Source: Deltaproteobacteria bacterium (lineage in GTDB: Bacteria > Desulfobacterota > Desulfarculia > Adiutricales > Adiutricaceae). Taken from it: 48,042 nt of DNA. The notes under the pieces were generated by a model. The model was not told where the DNA came from and ran no database searches. It saw only the letters and a program-made list of their open reading frames with translations. The position numbers were made by a program, and so were the translations under genes. Shown piece after piece: positions 27,358 to 36,611 of the stretch (its first letter is position 1; every line of letters begins with the position of its first letter). The stretch lies in contig JAISYP010000015.1 in the NCBI GenBank assembly GCA_031269825.1, forward strand, positions 1-48,042, read 5' to 3'.

Positions 27358-28270
27358 TTAGGCCGCCACTTTCGGCGCGGGCAGCGCTTTCTTTGGCCGT
27401 CCCCTTTTCGGCTTGGTCGCCCCATTATTAGCTTGTTCCGTTTCAGTAGAACCAAAAATTGAACCAAATTTGACAGATTAAGTTCATTTTTCATCTGAAT
27501 TGGGAGTCAAATTGAACTTGTTTAATGATCTGTTCCAACGCGCCGCGTTCTTTTTGACCATAAGAGCCTCATAGTCAACAGCGCAATCCTTGTCAGGCAC
27601 CCTTTTCTCAAGATCGCGAAGACGTCCCTTAAAATTTCGCGCGCGATAGCCACCATCGACTTTTCGCGCCCCCGACGCCTGATAAGGTCTTTAAACTTGG
27701 CTTGGAACGCGCGTTCAGTCCTGACCGCGGCCTGGGGCCGCCTCACCCAATATCCGACGAACCCAACGGTTACCCTGACGAGTTCGGCCGCTATACCTTT
27801 TCCCGGCTGACTCATTGTTACCAGGGCCAAGACCCGCCCAAGAAGCTAAACGCTCAGGAGTCTTGAAAGCCTCAAGGTCGGCCCTATTCGCACCAAGAGT
27901 AGAGCCGCCCCAATCAGGCCAAGGCCTGGAATAGTTTGGAGCGGATGAAGTCGCTTTTGGTAGGGTTGGAGCGTAATGAGAAGGGTTCGATCCAACTCGG
28001 CTATTGTAGCTTCTAAACGCCGGATATCATCCAAGGCGATCATTAACGTCACGCGGCGTTTTTCCGACCAATCGCCTTCCAGAGCTCGCCTTAAGCTCAT
28101 CAGGACTGACCTTTAATCGCTTACCCGCCAATCTTATAACGTCCTCAACTGAGCCACCCGTAATGAGGCGCTCAATCAATTTGTCGGGTTGTTTTTCCGC
28201 GCGGATCGCTTACCACAGCTCCTAGCTTAATACCAGCCTCGCCAGGATTTTGCAGAGATTATCAATTCTC
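27358..28270 (-). pseudogene. IS110/IS1111-family transposase pseudogene
   Basis: Reading right to left, pieces of one transposase occur in changing frames. They are a coupler segment (KLIERLITGGSVEDV), LQTIPGLGLIGAALLLVRIG (28100-27846 frame), DLEAFKTPERLASWAGLG then PGNNESAGKRYSGRTRQGN in another frame, and FQAKFKDLIRRRGREKSM followed by VAIAREILRD in a third. At least three frameshifts and several stops break it. The tail (TKPKRGRPKKALPAPKVAA) ends at 27358. PGNNESAGKR and the IPGLG motif are diagnostic of the IS110/IS1111 group. The N-terminal DEDD part is not recognisable. No ends can be defined; this family usually lacks terminal repeats and duplications. Confidence 0.85.
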
Positions 28271-28527
28271 CAATAACTCCGCCGCCAGATCTGACTATAT
28301 TTTTTTTAGACGCTCAAGGCCTTGTCTCGAATTAGATTGGAACGTCCAATATTGTGACGAGGCCGCCTGCTGATTCTAGCGTTACCGCGTCTTTCACAGC
28401 GATGAGAGCTCTGAGTGGGCTTCACCTAAGGAGAACATAATCGTTTTTATATTTTATAACCCCACATATCTTCAACCGCTAGACGTTGGCTAACGTCCCG
28501 AACGTACAGTCGCGTCAGATTATATTT
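28271..28527. other. Decayed intergenic DNA, no gene seen
   Basis: The sequence is of mixed composition with no open frame of note. It may include the eroded N-terminal part of the neighbouring transposase, but I could not align it. It ends with ATATTT (28522-28527), the left target-site copy of the next element. Confidence 0.4.
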
Positions 28528-28637
28528 GATGGCTTCGCGAAAACCCTAGTTTAAGAGAAATCGTCAAGTAAAAGAGTAATAATTTCAATAACTTATAAAT
28601 CATTATTTTTGAATTTTAGACTTTTCGCGAGACTAAC
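28528..28637 (-). mobile_element. Miniature inverted-repeat element, copy 2 (reverse orientation)
   Basis: A 110-bp copy opening with GATGGCTTCGCGAAAACC and closing with CTTTTCGCGAGACTAAC. It is flanked by perfect 6-bp direct repeats ATATTT (28522-28527 and 28638-28643), the signature of transposition. It sits 144 bp before the leader block of cassette copy B. Confidence 0.92.
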
Positions 28638-28948
28638 ATATTTGGACTGCCAGATAATTTTTTCCCTTAGGCTTGGTGGAAATAATACCTATTTGACAAG
28701 TCCCAAAGAAATTTATAATATTGGGAACATAAGCTTGACTTGACCTTCTATAGCTGCCCCATTATTTTCAAATAAGTGGTGGTAGAGGAGTTCATGTGGG
28801 CTGATTTTTTCTGGGCGTTTCAGATGAGATAAATTGGTTAAGTTTTGGTAAGCGACTTTTTTGACAATTCCGTTTGGTTTTGTTAATTTCGCGATTAATA
28901 GATTTAATAGATTTAATATTTTTTGTATTAAACTTTTTTAGGGTAAAC

Positions 28949-29095
<147 letters not shown>

Positions 29096-29339
29096 TAACG
29101 CGTAACAAATTTTTTAAATTTCGCCAATTTTCTTGGCCTATCGGAATATTACTTTCTAAAATCCCATCTTCCATCATTTTTTTCCAAGTACAAAAATTGT
29201 CTCCTCCTTCATTGGTCTATTTTTTCCTAGACCGTGGAATATGTTTGTCTCCTATTCCAGGTTAGGTATCTAATATATTATATAATCTAGTATCTTTTTA
29301 TAGACTAATTATTAATTTATAAGTTTTTAGGTAACTGTA

Positions 29340-31085
29340 ATGACTACAATAGAGAATAATAATGTCAATAATATTATTATAAATGATAAAGTAAATGAAT
29401 TATCATCATCTATTGATACATTAACAATTGTAGATAAGACATTAAAATCATATAATATTGTTAATAATCATGTTAATGATTTATTTAATAAATCAATAAC
29501 CACTAATGATTCTAATGAACGTAAAGAATTATTGGAAAAATCAGCAAAAATTTTATACGAAGCTTATATTTTAGAAGAACAGGGTGAAAATAAAAGTTCA
29601 ACAGAGATAGGTCTGAAAATAATATCTATCTATCTAACTTTGGCTCTTGAATATAAACATAATTATGCTTATGATGGCTTAAAAATAATTCTTTTATTGC
29701 GTAAATCAAAATATAAAAATAAGATAACTAATTTAATTAATTATTATGATTCTATTTTTAATTTGTTAGCTGGCAATTATGAAATTTCAAATAATTTATT
29801 TTCTTCATTGGTTGATTTAAATATTCCATATTATTCATTTAATAATTATAATAATGATCAATATAAATCTATTTATAATAATATTTTTAATTTAATTGAT
29901 ATATCAGAAAGCAAACTTAGTGAATATACAGATAATAAAAATAAAATATTTAAAAATATAAATAATATTTATCCTTTATTAACAGGAATAGGTATAATAC
30001 CTAATAAAGGTTCTGAAACACCTTATAATAATTTTTCATCTGATACACATTTCTGGAAAACAGCAGTAGCTAATAGGATGCCAGCTCAATTAGGGGTAAT
30101 ATATAATAAAAAATTTTCTATTGATAAATCTATTCAAATTATGTCTGCAGGAAGTTGTTTTGCACAACACATAGGAACTATATTAAAAGAAAATGGATTT
30201 AATTTTATGGATTATGAACCATTATATACAAAAAAAGTAATTTTATCTAATATAGCAGATGAGTCATTTGGTTATAATCTTTATTCAGCTAGATATGGTA
30301 ATATATATACTGTAAGACAATTAAAACAACTGTTATTAAGATCATTAAATAAATTCAATCCTATAGATGAGTTTTGGGAACAAAATGGACGTTTTTATGA
30401 TCCATATAGGCCGACAATTGAACCATTTGGTTTTTATTCCTTGAAAGAAGCGAGAGTATTGAGAAAAAGTCATTTGGCGGCAGTTAAGCGTCTTTTTACT
30501 GAGGCTGACCTCCTAATATTTACCATGGGGCTCACTGAATGTTGGCAAAATAAAGAAGATGGGGCGGTTTACCCTATTTGTCCAGGAGCCGCGGCTGGAG
30601 TTTTCGATGGTGAAAAATACGAATTTATTAACCTAAAATATAAAGATATAGTGGGTGATTTACATTTTATTATCAGTGAACTAAAAGAAATAAATCCTAA
30701 AATTAAATTATTATTGACAGTTTCTCCTGTTCCTCTTACGGCTACAGCTAGTGAAGACCATGTTTTAGTGGCGACTATGAAATCTAAGGCTATTTTAAGA
30801 GCTGTCTCAGCTGAAATTTATGATAATTACGAGTTTGTTGACTATTTTCCTTCCTATGACATTATATCTTCTACGCCTTTTGGACGTGGAGCTTTCGCTG
30901 AGAATCTACGTCAAGTTAAACCTGAACTAATAAAATTTGTTATGTCGCGTTTTTTAGCTGCGCATGGTTTTAATCCTCAAAATAATCTAACTCAACCACC
31001 TTTATCACATCAGGAAATTTTAATTGAAGAAAAATCAGGTGATGAAATTTGTGATGAAATACTTTTGGAGGCTTTTAACAAATGA
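29340..31085 (+). CDS. GSCFA-domain protein (predicted SGNH-type esterase/acyltransferase)
   Basis: The name motif GSCFA is present in IMSAGSCFAQHIG (about residues 270-282). The rest of the domain includes FTMGLTECWQ, TVSPVPLTAT and the C-terminal FPSYDIISS. The family is related to SGNH hydrolases and often occurs with surface glycan genes, where it is thought to act on acyl groups. Residues 1-220 form a Asn/Lys/Ile-rich helical region that may contain TPR-like repeats. No signal peptide is seen, so it is probably cytoplasmic. Base composition is extreme: 29341-29400 has 10 G/C in 60. A GC-richer island occurs around 30430-30610, over the conserved GLTECW part. It ends in an ATGA overlap with the next gene. 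ATG 29340 is preceded by TAGGT. Confidence 0.85.
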   Translation: MTTIENNNVNNIIINDKVNELSSSIDTLTIVDKTLKSYNIVNNHVNDLFNKSITTNDSNERKELLEKSAKILYEAYILEEQGENKSSTEIGLKIISIYLTLALEYKHNYAYDGLKIILLLRKSKYKNKITNLINYYDSIFNLLAGNYEISNNLFSSLVDLNIPYYSFNNYNNDQYKSIYNNIFNLIDISESKLSEYTDNKNKIFKNINNIYPLLTGIGIIPNKGSETPYNNFSSDTHFWKTAVANRMPAQLGVIYNKKFSIDKSIQIMSAGSCFAQHIGTILKENGFNFMDYEPLYTKKVILSNIADESFGYNLYSARYGNIYTVRQLKQLLLRSLNKFNPIDEFWEQNGRFYDPYRPTIEPFGFYSLKEARVLRKSHLAAVKRLFTEADLLIFTMGLTECWQNKEDGAVYPICPGAAAGVFDGEKYEFINLKYKDIVGDLHFIISELKEINPKIKLLLTVSPVPLTATASEDHVLVATMKSKAILRAVSAEIYDNYEFVDYFPSYDIISSTPFGRGAFAENLRQVKPELIKFVMSRFLAAHGFNPQNNLTQPPLSHQEILIEEKSGDEICDEILLEAFNK

Positions 31086-31873
31086 AAGAACTTCTCCTTC
31101 TTGGTGGAAGTCATCAAGCATCATTAATAAGTTATTTAAAAGATATTAATGGTTTTAAAAAGCCATTAAAAAATTCTTACCACATTAAAGCTGTAGGTTG
31201 TAGTGATCTAGATCTAGTTAATAACTTAAAAATAGATCAAAATAGTAATCTTATTTTAAATCAATTTCAACAATTAGCACAATCATGTATTGAAGAATAT
31301 GGTATTCCTTATATTAGTTATGATCCAGAACGAATTATATGCTTATCTATCGGCAGTTGGCATCGTGCTATCTCTGATCCCATCTGGCAAACCCACTATC
31401 CAGCTGAAATAGAGCCTGATATTAATCAAGTTACACCTATTTCTACTTATGAAGTAATTAATAGAGTTTATAATAATGTTTTTATAAGACTTTCAGTTAT
31501 TATATCTTTATTATTATCTAATAAATTAAATTTATTCGTTGTTATTGCTCCTCCTATACCGATAACAAATGAAGGTAGTAATTTATTTATTCCTATTAAA
31601 ACAGCAAAATATATTAACTTTTTGTGCTATAAAATGTATACTAATGCATTAAAAACTTTAAACATTAAATATATAGATATTGTAGAGACTGTATTAGACC
31701 AAAATGGTTATCTTAAATTTGAATATTGTTATAGATTTGCTGATTCTCATGGGAACAATAAATATGGAAGTCTTGTATGGAAACAAATTTTAAATTTATT
31801 GGACGAAAATAACTGGAATCCAGAATCTTTTCATTTAAATAATTCTAATTATATTAAATTTAGTAATAATTAG
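31082..31873 (+). CDS. Putative SGNH-like hydrolase paired with the GSCFA gene
   Basis: This 263-residue, A/T-rich gene is translationally coupled to the GSCFA gene (ATGA overlap, GGAGG about 11 bases upstream). It has no signal peptide. Three parts resemble SGNH hydrolase blocks: an N-terminal strand-loop LLLLGGSHQAS, a central hydrophobic strand ending in VVIAPPIP, and a C-terminal ADSHGNNKYG that could supply the Asp-His pair. The match is weak and the family is not certain. The gene is absent from cassette copy A. It probably works with the GSCFA protein on the same substrate. Confidence 0.65.
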   Translation: MKELLLLGGSHQASLISYLKDINGFKKPLKNSYHIKAVGCSDLDLVNNLKIDQNSNLILNQFQQLAQSCIEEYGIPYISYDPERIICLSIGSWHRAISDPIWQTHYPAEIEPDINQVTPISTYEVINRVYNNVFIRLSVIISLLLSNKLNLFVVIAPPIPITNEGSNLFIPIKTAKYINFLCYKMYTNALKTLNIKYIDIVETVLDQNGYLKFEYCYRFADSHGNNKYGSLVWKQILNLLDENNWNPESFHLNNSNYIKFSNN

Positions 31874-31888
31874 TTTTGTTTTATTTGT

Positions 31889-32110
31889 TAACGACTGCGT
31901 AAACTGGAACGCGGCCTTGGATGGCTAGACCATTCCGCCGTGGTCAACCGTCAGAGCAACTGGAGTCTGTTTAACTTAGAAACTGGGGACGCGTCATTAC
32001 GTCCAAAAAATAACTTTGTCCTCTTTAGGAAAGGCTTTAAGCGATATTACTGAAGGTTTTAACCAGAAAGGCCGATGAATCCCGCTCATGTCTTGTGGAA
32101 CGGGAAAAAT
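31889..32110 (+). repeat. Second shared block, copy B
   Basis: This is the counterpart of 21731-21990, starting AACGACTGCGTAAACTGG right after the SGNH-like gene. Small deletions and stops break the 44-residue frame found in copy A. It continues into the dead restriction gene in the same order as copy A. Confidence 0.7.
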
Positions 32111-32197
32111 CATTGATAATAAAATAATATCAGATATTCTTTAAAAGTGATCTAAAAATAATTTTATTCTTTAATATTTAAAATATTAAATATAAAA

Positions 32198-32236
32198 TAT
32201 TAATATTAATATTAATATTAATATTAATATTAATAT
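32198..32236 (+). repeat. ATTAAT hexanucleotide tandem repeat
   Basis: About six uninterrupted ATTAAT units lie between the shared block and the restriction pseudogene. They are absent from copy A at the same place, so this is a local expansion. Confidence 0.85.
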
Positions 32237-32282
32237 AAAAATTTAAATTTTTAATATATATATACTGTTATAGTATTTATTA

Positions 32283-33296
32283 TTGATTTTTATACAATTA
32301 TAACTAAATATATCTATTAATACTTGTCAGAAAGAAATAAAAGGTATCGCTTTGAAAAGTTTATGGTCAATTTTCTGAAGACCTATCAAGTCTATGATCA
32401 GAAATTTTCCAAGGTTTGGCTGTGGCGAGAGTGGCCTTTACATTGGGAGCTAAACCCTCAGGATATTGGCATTGACCTGGTGGCCGAAGCGGAGGATAGC
32501 CAACTTTGTGCCCAATGTAAGCGCCTTAAAGAAGACGCCTATGTTGACAAGTTGGATGTCGATAGTTTTTTGGGCGCCTCCGGCAAGCGTTTCAAGGATC
32601 AAGATGGCCAATGGCGGAAATTTTCCCATAGGCTGTGGATATCAACTACCAACAATTGGAGTTCGTTGGCGGAAATTCACAATCAAATTGTTCCTTTTAA
32701 TAAGCTCAACTTAATAGATCTGGAATCCGCCGCGGTTGATTGGGGGAAGCTAGCTCAAGGGGATTACGGCTCTAAAGCCAGGCTATAACGGAAAAGTCTG
32801 CTGGAGTGCCAACGAACCGCCCTAGATAAGTTCCACGAACACTTTAAAATCCAGGATCGAGACCAGTTGATTATGGCCTGTGGCACTGGGAAGAGCTTTA
32901 CTTCACTTAAAATCACTGAAAAAGAACTCAATAGCCATGTTTTAGTTCTTTTTTTCGCTCTCTCGCTCGCTTTAATTAGTCAAGTTTTGTTGGAATGGTC
33001 AAATAACGCCTCTAAACCTCTTTTTTCCATTTGTATCTGCTCTAATCAAGATGTTTCCATAGTAAAAAGAAAAAATTGTCAAGATGAGGCGATGGAAATC
33101 GAAGCGGATTTGGCGCTATCCGCGACCACCTCTGTGACCAATATCATAAAACAATTAAATTTCACTTAAATCAACCATTCTAACCAACTATACATCATAT
33201 TTTCTACCTATCAGTTGATCGATAAACTGGCGGAGGCTCTTAAAAAGGCTAAATTGACCGCGGATTTGAACGTTTGTGACGAGGCCCATCGGACTG
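32283..33296 (+). pseudogene. Type ISP restriction gene, truncated dead copy B
   Basis: This is closely similar to the first third of the intact gene (22242-23275). It keeps the nuclease region (IGIDLVAEAED, AQCKRLKED), the Walker A ACGTGKS and DEAH. Early stops occur (for example in ATCTATTAATAC near the start, TAACGG at 32786-32788 where the intact copy reads CAACGG, and TAA at 33167-33169). The start codon context is also lost and small deletions occur. Similarity stops abruptly after DEAHRT at about 33296, so about 3.8 kb including the methyltransferase is missing. No product is expected. Confidence 0.92.
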
Positions 33297-33304
33297 GATT
33301 ATCT

Positions 33305-33336
33305 CAAAAAAAACTGGGCCTTAGTGGCCCATTTTT
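33305..33336. terminator. Symmetric terminator-like hairpin at the breakpoint
   Basis: Eight A's, then TGGGCC (33315-33320), loop TTAGT, GGCCCA (33326-33331) and TTTTT. The stem is perfect and flanked by A's and T's, so it could end transcription from both sides. It begins about 10 bp after similarity to the intact restriction gene ends. Confidence 0.5.
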
Positions 33337-33667
33337 CTCAGGTAAAAGTGGGCCACCGCTATGTGGCCAAGTTTTAAATTCTCAAAAACTGTGCCACAAA
33401 TAATATCACCATATAAGCTTCTTTAAATCTAAAACAATTTAATTAAGTATAAAAATAATTATTTAAATAATATTTATCAATGATAAAAGTTAGTAAATAA
33501 TAAATTTAATTACTGTTTATAGTTAATAACTTTTAAATTGAGACATTATTATTTTTTGAGTTTTAGGTGGTTGAAGGGCGGGGTTTCCCCGGCCTTCAGC
33601 CGCCGCTATCCTAATTTTATTGACACTAGTTGGTCGTATCTCGTCCATCAATAAGCCTCATTCCTGA
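33337..33667. other. A/T-rich intergenic DNA with one GC-rich hairpin
   Basis: No gene is seen. A strong hairpin at 33573-33597 (GAAGGGCGGGG, TTT, CCCCGGCCTTC; one mismatch) lacks a T-run on either strand. It resembles the structured ends of some transposons, but nothing else supports that. Confidence 0.4.
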
Positions 33668-33793
33668 ATGTCAAGGCGAAAAACTGGAGAGCGTATTAAA
33701 CCACTGGAACTCCGAGCCGTTTTGGACGCGCGCCGTCAAACAATCAATAATTTGAGGAGTATGGCCCTCTTCCGCGTTCTAGCCGATCTTTGA
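33668..33793 (+). CDS. Small basic ORF cut short by a miniature element
   Basis: A 41-residue frame (MSRRKTGERIKPLELRAVLD then ARRQTINNLRSMALFRVLADL) of host-like composition. Its stop TGA at 33791-33793 is formed by the first two bases of miniature element copy 3. It may be the N-terminal end of a gene broken by the insertion. I do not recognise it, and no continuation is found past 33900. Confidence 0.3.
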   Translation: MSRRKTGERIKPLELRAVLDARRQTINNLRSMALFRVLADL

Positions 33794-33900
33794 TGGTCTC
33801 GCGAAAAGGCCAAAATTCAAGAATCCTAATTTATAAGTTATTGAAATTAATACTTTTTAGTTGACGATTCCCATTAAACTAGGTTTTTCTCCAGGCCATT
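33792..33900 (+). mobile_element. Miniature inverted-repeat element, copy 3
   Basis: A 109-bp copy opening with GATGGTCTCGCGAAAAGG, with an eroded right end (TTTTTCTCCAGGCCATT). The flanks ATCTTT and AAAACA show no target duplication, so it is an older insertion. Confidence 0.88.
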
Positions 33901-34724
33901 AAAACAGGCTCCTCTAGGTCTGGCGCTAACTACTATTATTATGGACTCATGGCTACCAACCAACAGAGTTAGCGACTCAGGAAGCCTAGGAGGTTGACTA
34001 TCCTCAATCTTGGAGCTGGCTACTCGTTTCCAAGTGAGTTTTAGTCATAACTTACTATAGGATCGAGGAAATTCTTTCGGATCCACCATCTTTGTTTCCA
34101 GGTCGGCCTGAGGTGGAACAGACGATGAAAGTCAGCCGGATAGCCACTGAGAAACCGCCATTAAGCTTGCCTGACTTCACCCCTGAGTCATCATGAATCA
34201 TTGACCGATGGTTCTCGCTCGGCCAAAACATTTAGCGCTAGAAAATTGGCAAATATAGCGCATGTTGTCTGAATCAAGGTAAACGCCCATGAGAGCCTGT
34301 TTCCCAGGCTTCACCCCCGGATCATGAATCAAAAAATAAAATATTTTTCTGATTCACGGTAAAATTCTAAATAACTGTGTTAGAAGTATTATAAGAGCTT
34401 TAAAGGCATTAGATAGTCTTGAAAACTACTTAATAGATAAATAAATATATTTTTTAGAATATTAAGCAGTTTAATTAAAATTAAAGAACCTATATTTTTA
34501 TAACTAGAAGAATTATTTTATACCCCAGTTTTTTCATAATTCATGAGAAATGTGGATCTAGATAATCATTATGGTATAAGGCCAATAATTATTTTTATCG
34601 TGAAAAGTCTTGAACCATAATACCTCCAAAAATTCTAACTAACTGGGTTCGGAGTAATAATAAGCCCATTGATTCCAAAAATTTTTGACAACAAATATTT
34701 CTCCAAAATCAATGTTTTAGAATA
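33901..34724. other. Decayed intergenic region
   Basis: No intact gene is present. On the - strand two short related segments occur (34165-34200 and 34304-34332), each beginning with ATTCATGA and encoding HD(D)(P/S)GVK(P/S)GK-like peptides. The first of the two frames met on that strand stays open for about 44 residues. These look like relics of a repeated or duplicated gene that I cannot name. The rest is A/T-rich. Confidence 0.4.
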
Positions 34725-34928
34725 TTATTTTGAATGTTTTTTATAGTTTTTATTATTATTTTGGGCTAATCTATAGAATATATCATTCTCTAATTTTGAT
34801 AAAGGTTGAATTCCAGATTCAATAGTAAATCTAAAATAACCATCTTTTTTATTAAAAAATATCCCACTAGCCTTATCAATATAACCCCTTGATAATACAG
34901 TGTGATTAAAACCCTTGTTAGAGATCCG
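34725..34928 (-). pseudogene. C-terminal fragment of an unknown A/T-rich gene
   Basis: A frame on the - strand is open from a TAG at about 34931 to TAA 34725. It reads KGFNHTVLSRGYIDKASGIF and ends in YRLAQNNNKNYKKHSK. It has no start codon and its codon use is like the GSCFA genes. It lies just downstream of phoR and is probably the remnant of a lost gene. Confidence 0.35.
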
Positions 34929-34937
34929 CTAACGGAT

Positions 34938-36611
34938 CTACAAATTGATCGGCGAGGTCAACAAAACCGAAAACGTGTTCCCACCCATCTCATTTTCCGT
35001 GACCTTGACCTGGCCCCGATAGATCCGGGCGATATGCTTAACAATGGCCAAACCCAGTCCAGAGCCAGAGCGATCCCGATTTCTGGAGCGCGATAGAGAG
35101 TAAAAACGCTCAAATATCCGCTCCCGCTCACTGTCGGGAATAATCGGCCCTGAGTCGGCGACGTCGATTTCCAAGAAATTATCTTTCAGCCGGACTTCCA
35201 CGATAATCTTAGGGCCTTTGGAGTACTTAAGCCCATTATTGACCAGATTGGTAATAACGCTTATCACGTGAGCGCTGTGGAAATAAATCTTAACCCGGTC
35301 GTACGCCCAGATCACCTCTTTGTCCCCTGGATCGATCATTTCCTCGATCTCCTCGATGATTTCCGCCAAATCGCCTTCCTCAGCCAAAGCTTCCGGCCGG
35401 GATTCCAATTCATGGAGTCGGATCAGATCGTCCAAAAGACTATTGAGCCTTTGGGCGTTACGATAAAGGGTGTTCAAAAACTTTTCCAAAAACGGCCGGG
35501 TCATGGCCGGATCCTTTAAGATCACCTCCGCGGCCCCCAAAACCAAAGCCAAAGGCGTCTTTAACTCATGAGAGACGTTACCAACCAGATCCGATTTGTA
35601 GCTGGAGTATTTTTCTTTCTCGGTCATGTCGTGAAAAATAACCAATAGTTGGTCATCCTGCCGGGCCTGATCGAAAAATATAATTTTCTCCCCTATTCTT
35701 AGGTGGTTCAATTGGGAGTTTTTAACCGTCGCGAACACGGAAAGAATTTCTTTTTTAACGATCTTGGTGGTGGAATCCGGTATGGGGCAACTTAAAATCT
35801 CCTCAGCCCTTTGGTTACGGTAAACAATCCTTTGACCATCCAAAAAGATCACCCCTTCGTTGATCTTGGAGAGGATGTATTCCAGTCGGCCGTTTAAAAG
35901 CCCAATCTGTCGGTTTTTCTCCTTCAAATCCCGACAAGCCTCACTCAAAGAAAACAGCGCCTCGTCTAGTTCTAAGCTTTTAAAGGTCGGTAGATCCCGC
36001 TCGCCTTTTTTAGCCGCCTCCACCGCCCGGCTTAACCGCCGATAGACCTGGGCCAAGCGGCGCGAGGCCCCAAGACTAAACAATAAGACGACCAAGACTA
36101 AAATCCCCACCGACCATAACGCCCCCCGAAAATACAGTTCCCTTTGCTGGTCAAAATATTCCAACGGGCTACTGACTCTTAAAATGACGTTATCCGCCAT
36201 TTTTTGGGCGTAATACATGGTTTTTCGGCCCGTGGAATCGCTTTTTCGCGTAAAGAAGTTCGGTTTTCCGATCAGAGCGGCCTTAAACTCCGGTCGATCC
36301 TGGTGGGACTCCAGCTCGCCTGGTTCCACGGAATCAAACAAGACCCGCCCCTGGCTATCCATTAAGGTCACCCGAAATTCGATCTCCCGCGTCATGGCCA
36401 CCATTAGCCGTTGACTTTTTTCCGCGGCTAAATCGTCCGATCCGTCCAGGTCATAGGCCAGTTTTGTCAATCGCCAACTGGTGTGGAGCAGTTTTTCAAA
36501 ACGTTCCTGGCTAACTTTTTGATTTTTGTCCTCGATCAAGACTAACCCCACCAACAAGGCCAAAACGGTCGGGAGCGAGATCATAAGGAACAATTTTTGT
36601 TTGGGGATCAA
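34938..36611 (-). CDS. phoR: Phosphate regulon sensor histidine kinase PhoR
   Basis: This membrane histidine kinase signals phosphate limitation to PhoB. Of its 557 residues, about 10-30 form the first membrane helix, followed by an extracytoplasmic sensor part and a second helix near 165. Next come a linker, a PAS domain (about 245-330, GVIFLDGQRIVYRN), the dimerisation domain with VGNVSHELKTPLA (phospho-accepting H348) and an ATPase domain with NLVNNGLKYSKGP, VADSGP and SGSGLGLAIVKH. The TTG start at 36611 abuts the phoB stop and is supported by GGGAGGTGG upstream. It is the last gene of the pst/pho operon. In known systems PhoR reads phosphate status through PstSCAB and PhoU. Confidence 0.92.
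   Translation of the reverse strand: MIPKQKLFLMISLPTVLALLVGLVLIEDKNQKVSQERFEKLLHTSWRLTKLAYDLDGSDDLAAEKSQRLMVAMTREIEFRVTLMDSQGRVLFDSVEPGELESHQDRPEFKAALIGKPNFFTRKSDSTGRKTMYYAQKMADNVILRVSSPLEYFDQQRELYFRGALWSVGILVLVVLLFSLGASRRLAQVYRRLSRAVEAAKKGERDLPTFKSLELDEALFSLSEACRDLKEKNRQIGLLNGRLEYILSKINEGVIFLDGQRIVYRNQRAEEILSCPIPDSTTKIVKKEILSVFATVKNSQLNHLRIGEKIIFFDQARQDDQLLVIFHDMTEKEKYSSYKSDLVGNVSHELKTPLALVLGAAEVILKDPAMTRPFLEKFLNTLYRNAQRLNSLLDDLIRLHELESRPEALAEEGDLAEIIEEIEEMIDPGDKEVIWAYDRVKIYFHSAHVISVITNLVNNGLKYSKGPKIIVEVRLKDNFLEIDVADSGPIIPDSERERIFERFYSLSRSRNRDRSGSGLGLAIVKHIARIYRGQVKVTENEMGGNTFSVLLTSPINL

Noticed and set aside
33573-33597. Hairpin taken as a terminator or as the end of an IS200/IS605 element
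   Set aside because: There is no T-run on either strand and no TnpA or TnpB sequence nearby.
34922-34939. AGATCCG/CGGATCT inverted repeat as the terminator of the pho operon
   Set aside because: It overlaps the phoR stop codon and is followed on the - strand by CTAACAAGGG, not a T-run.
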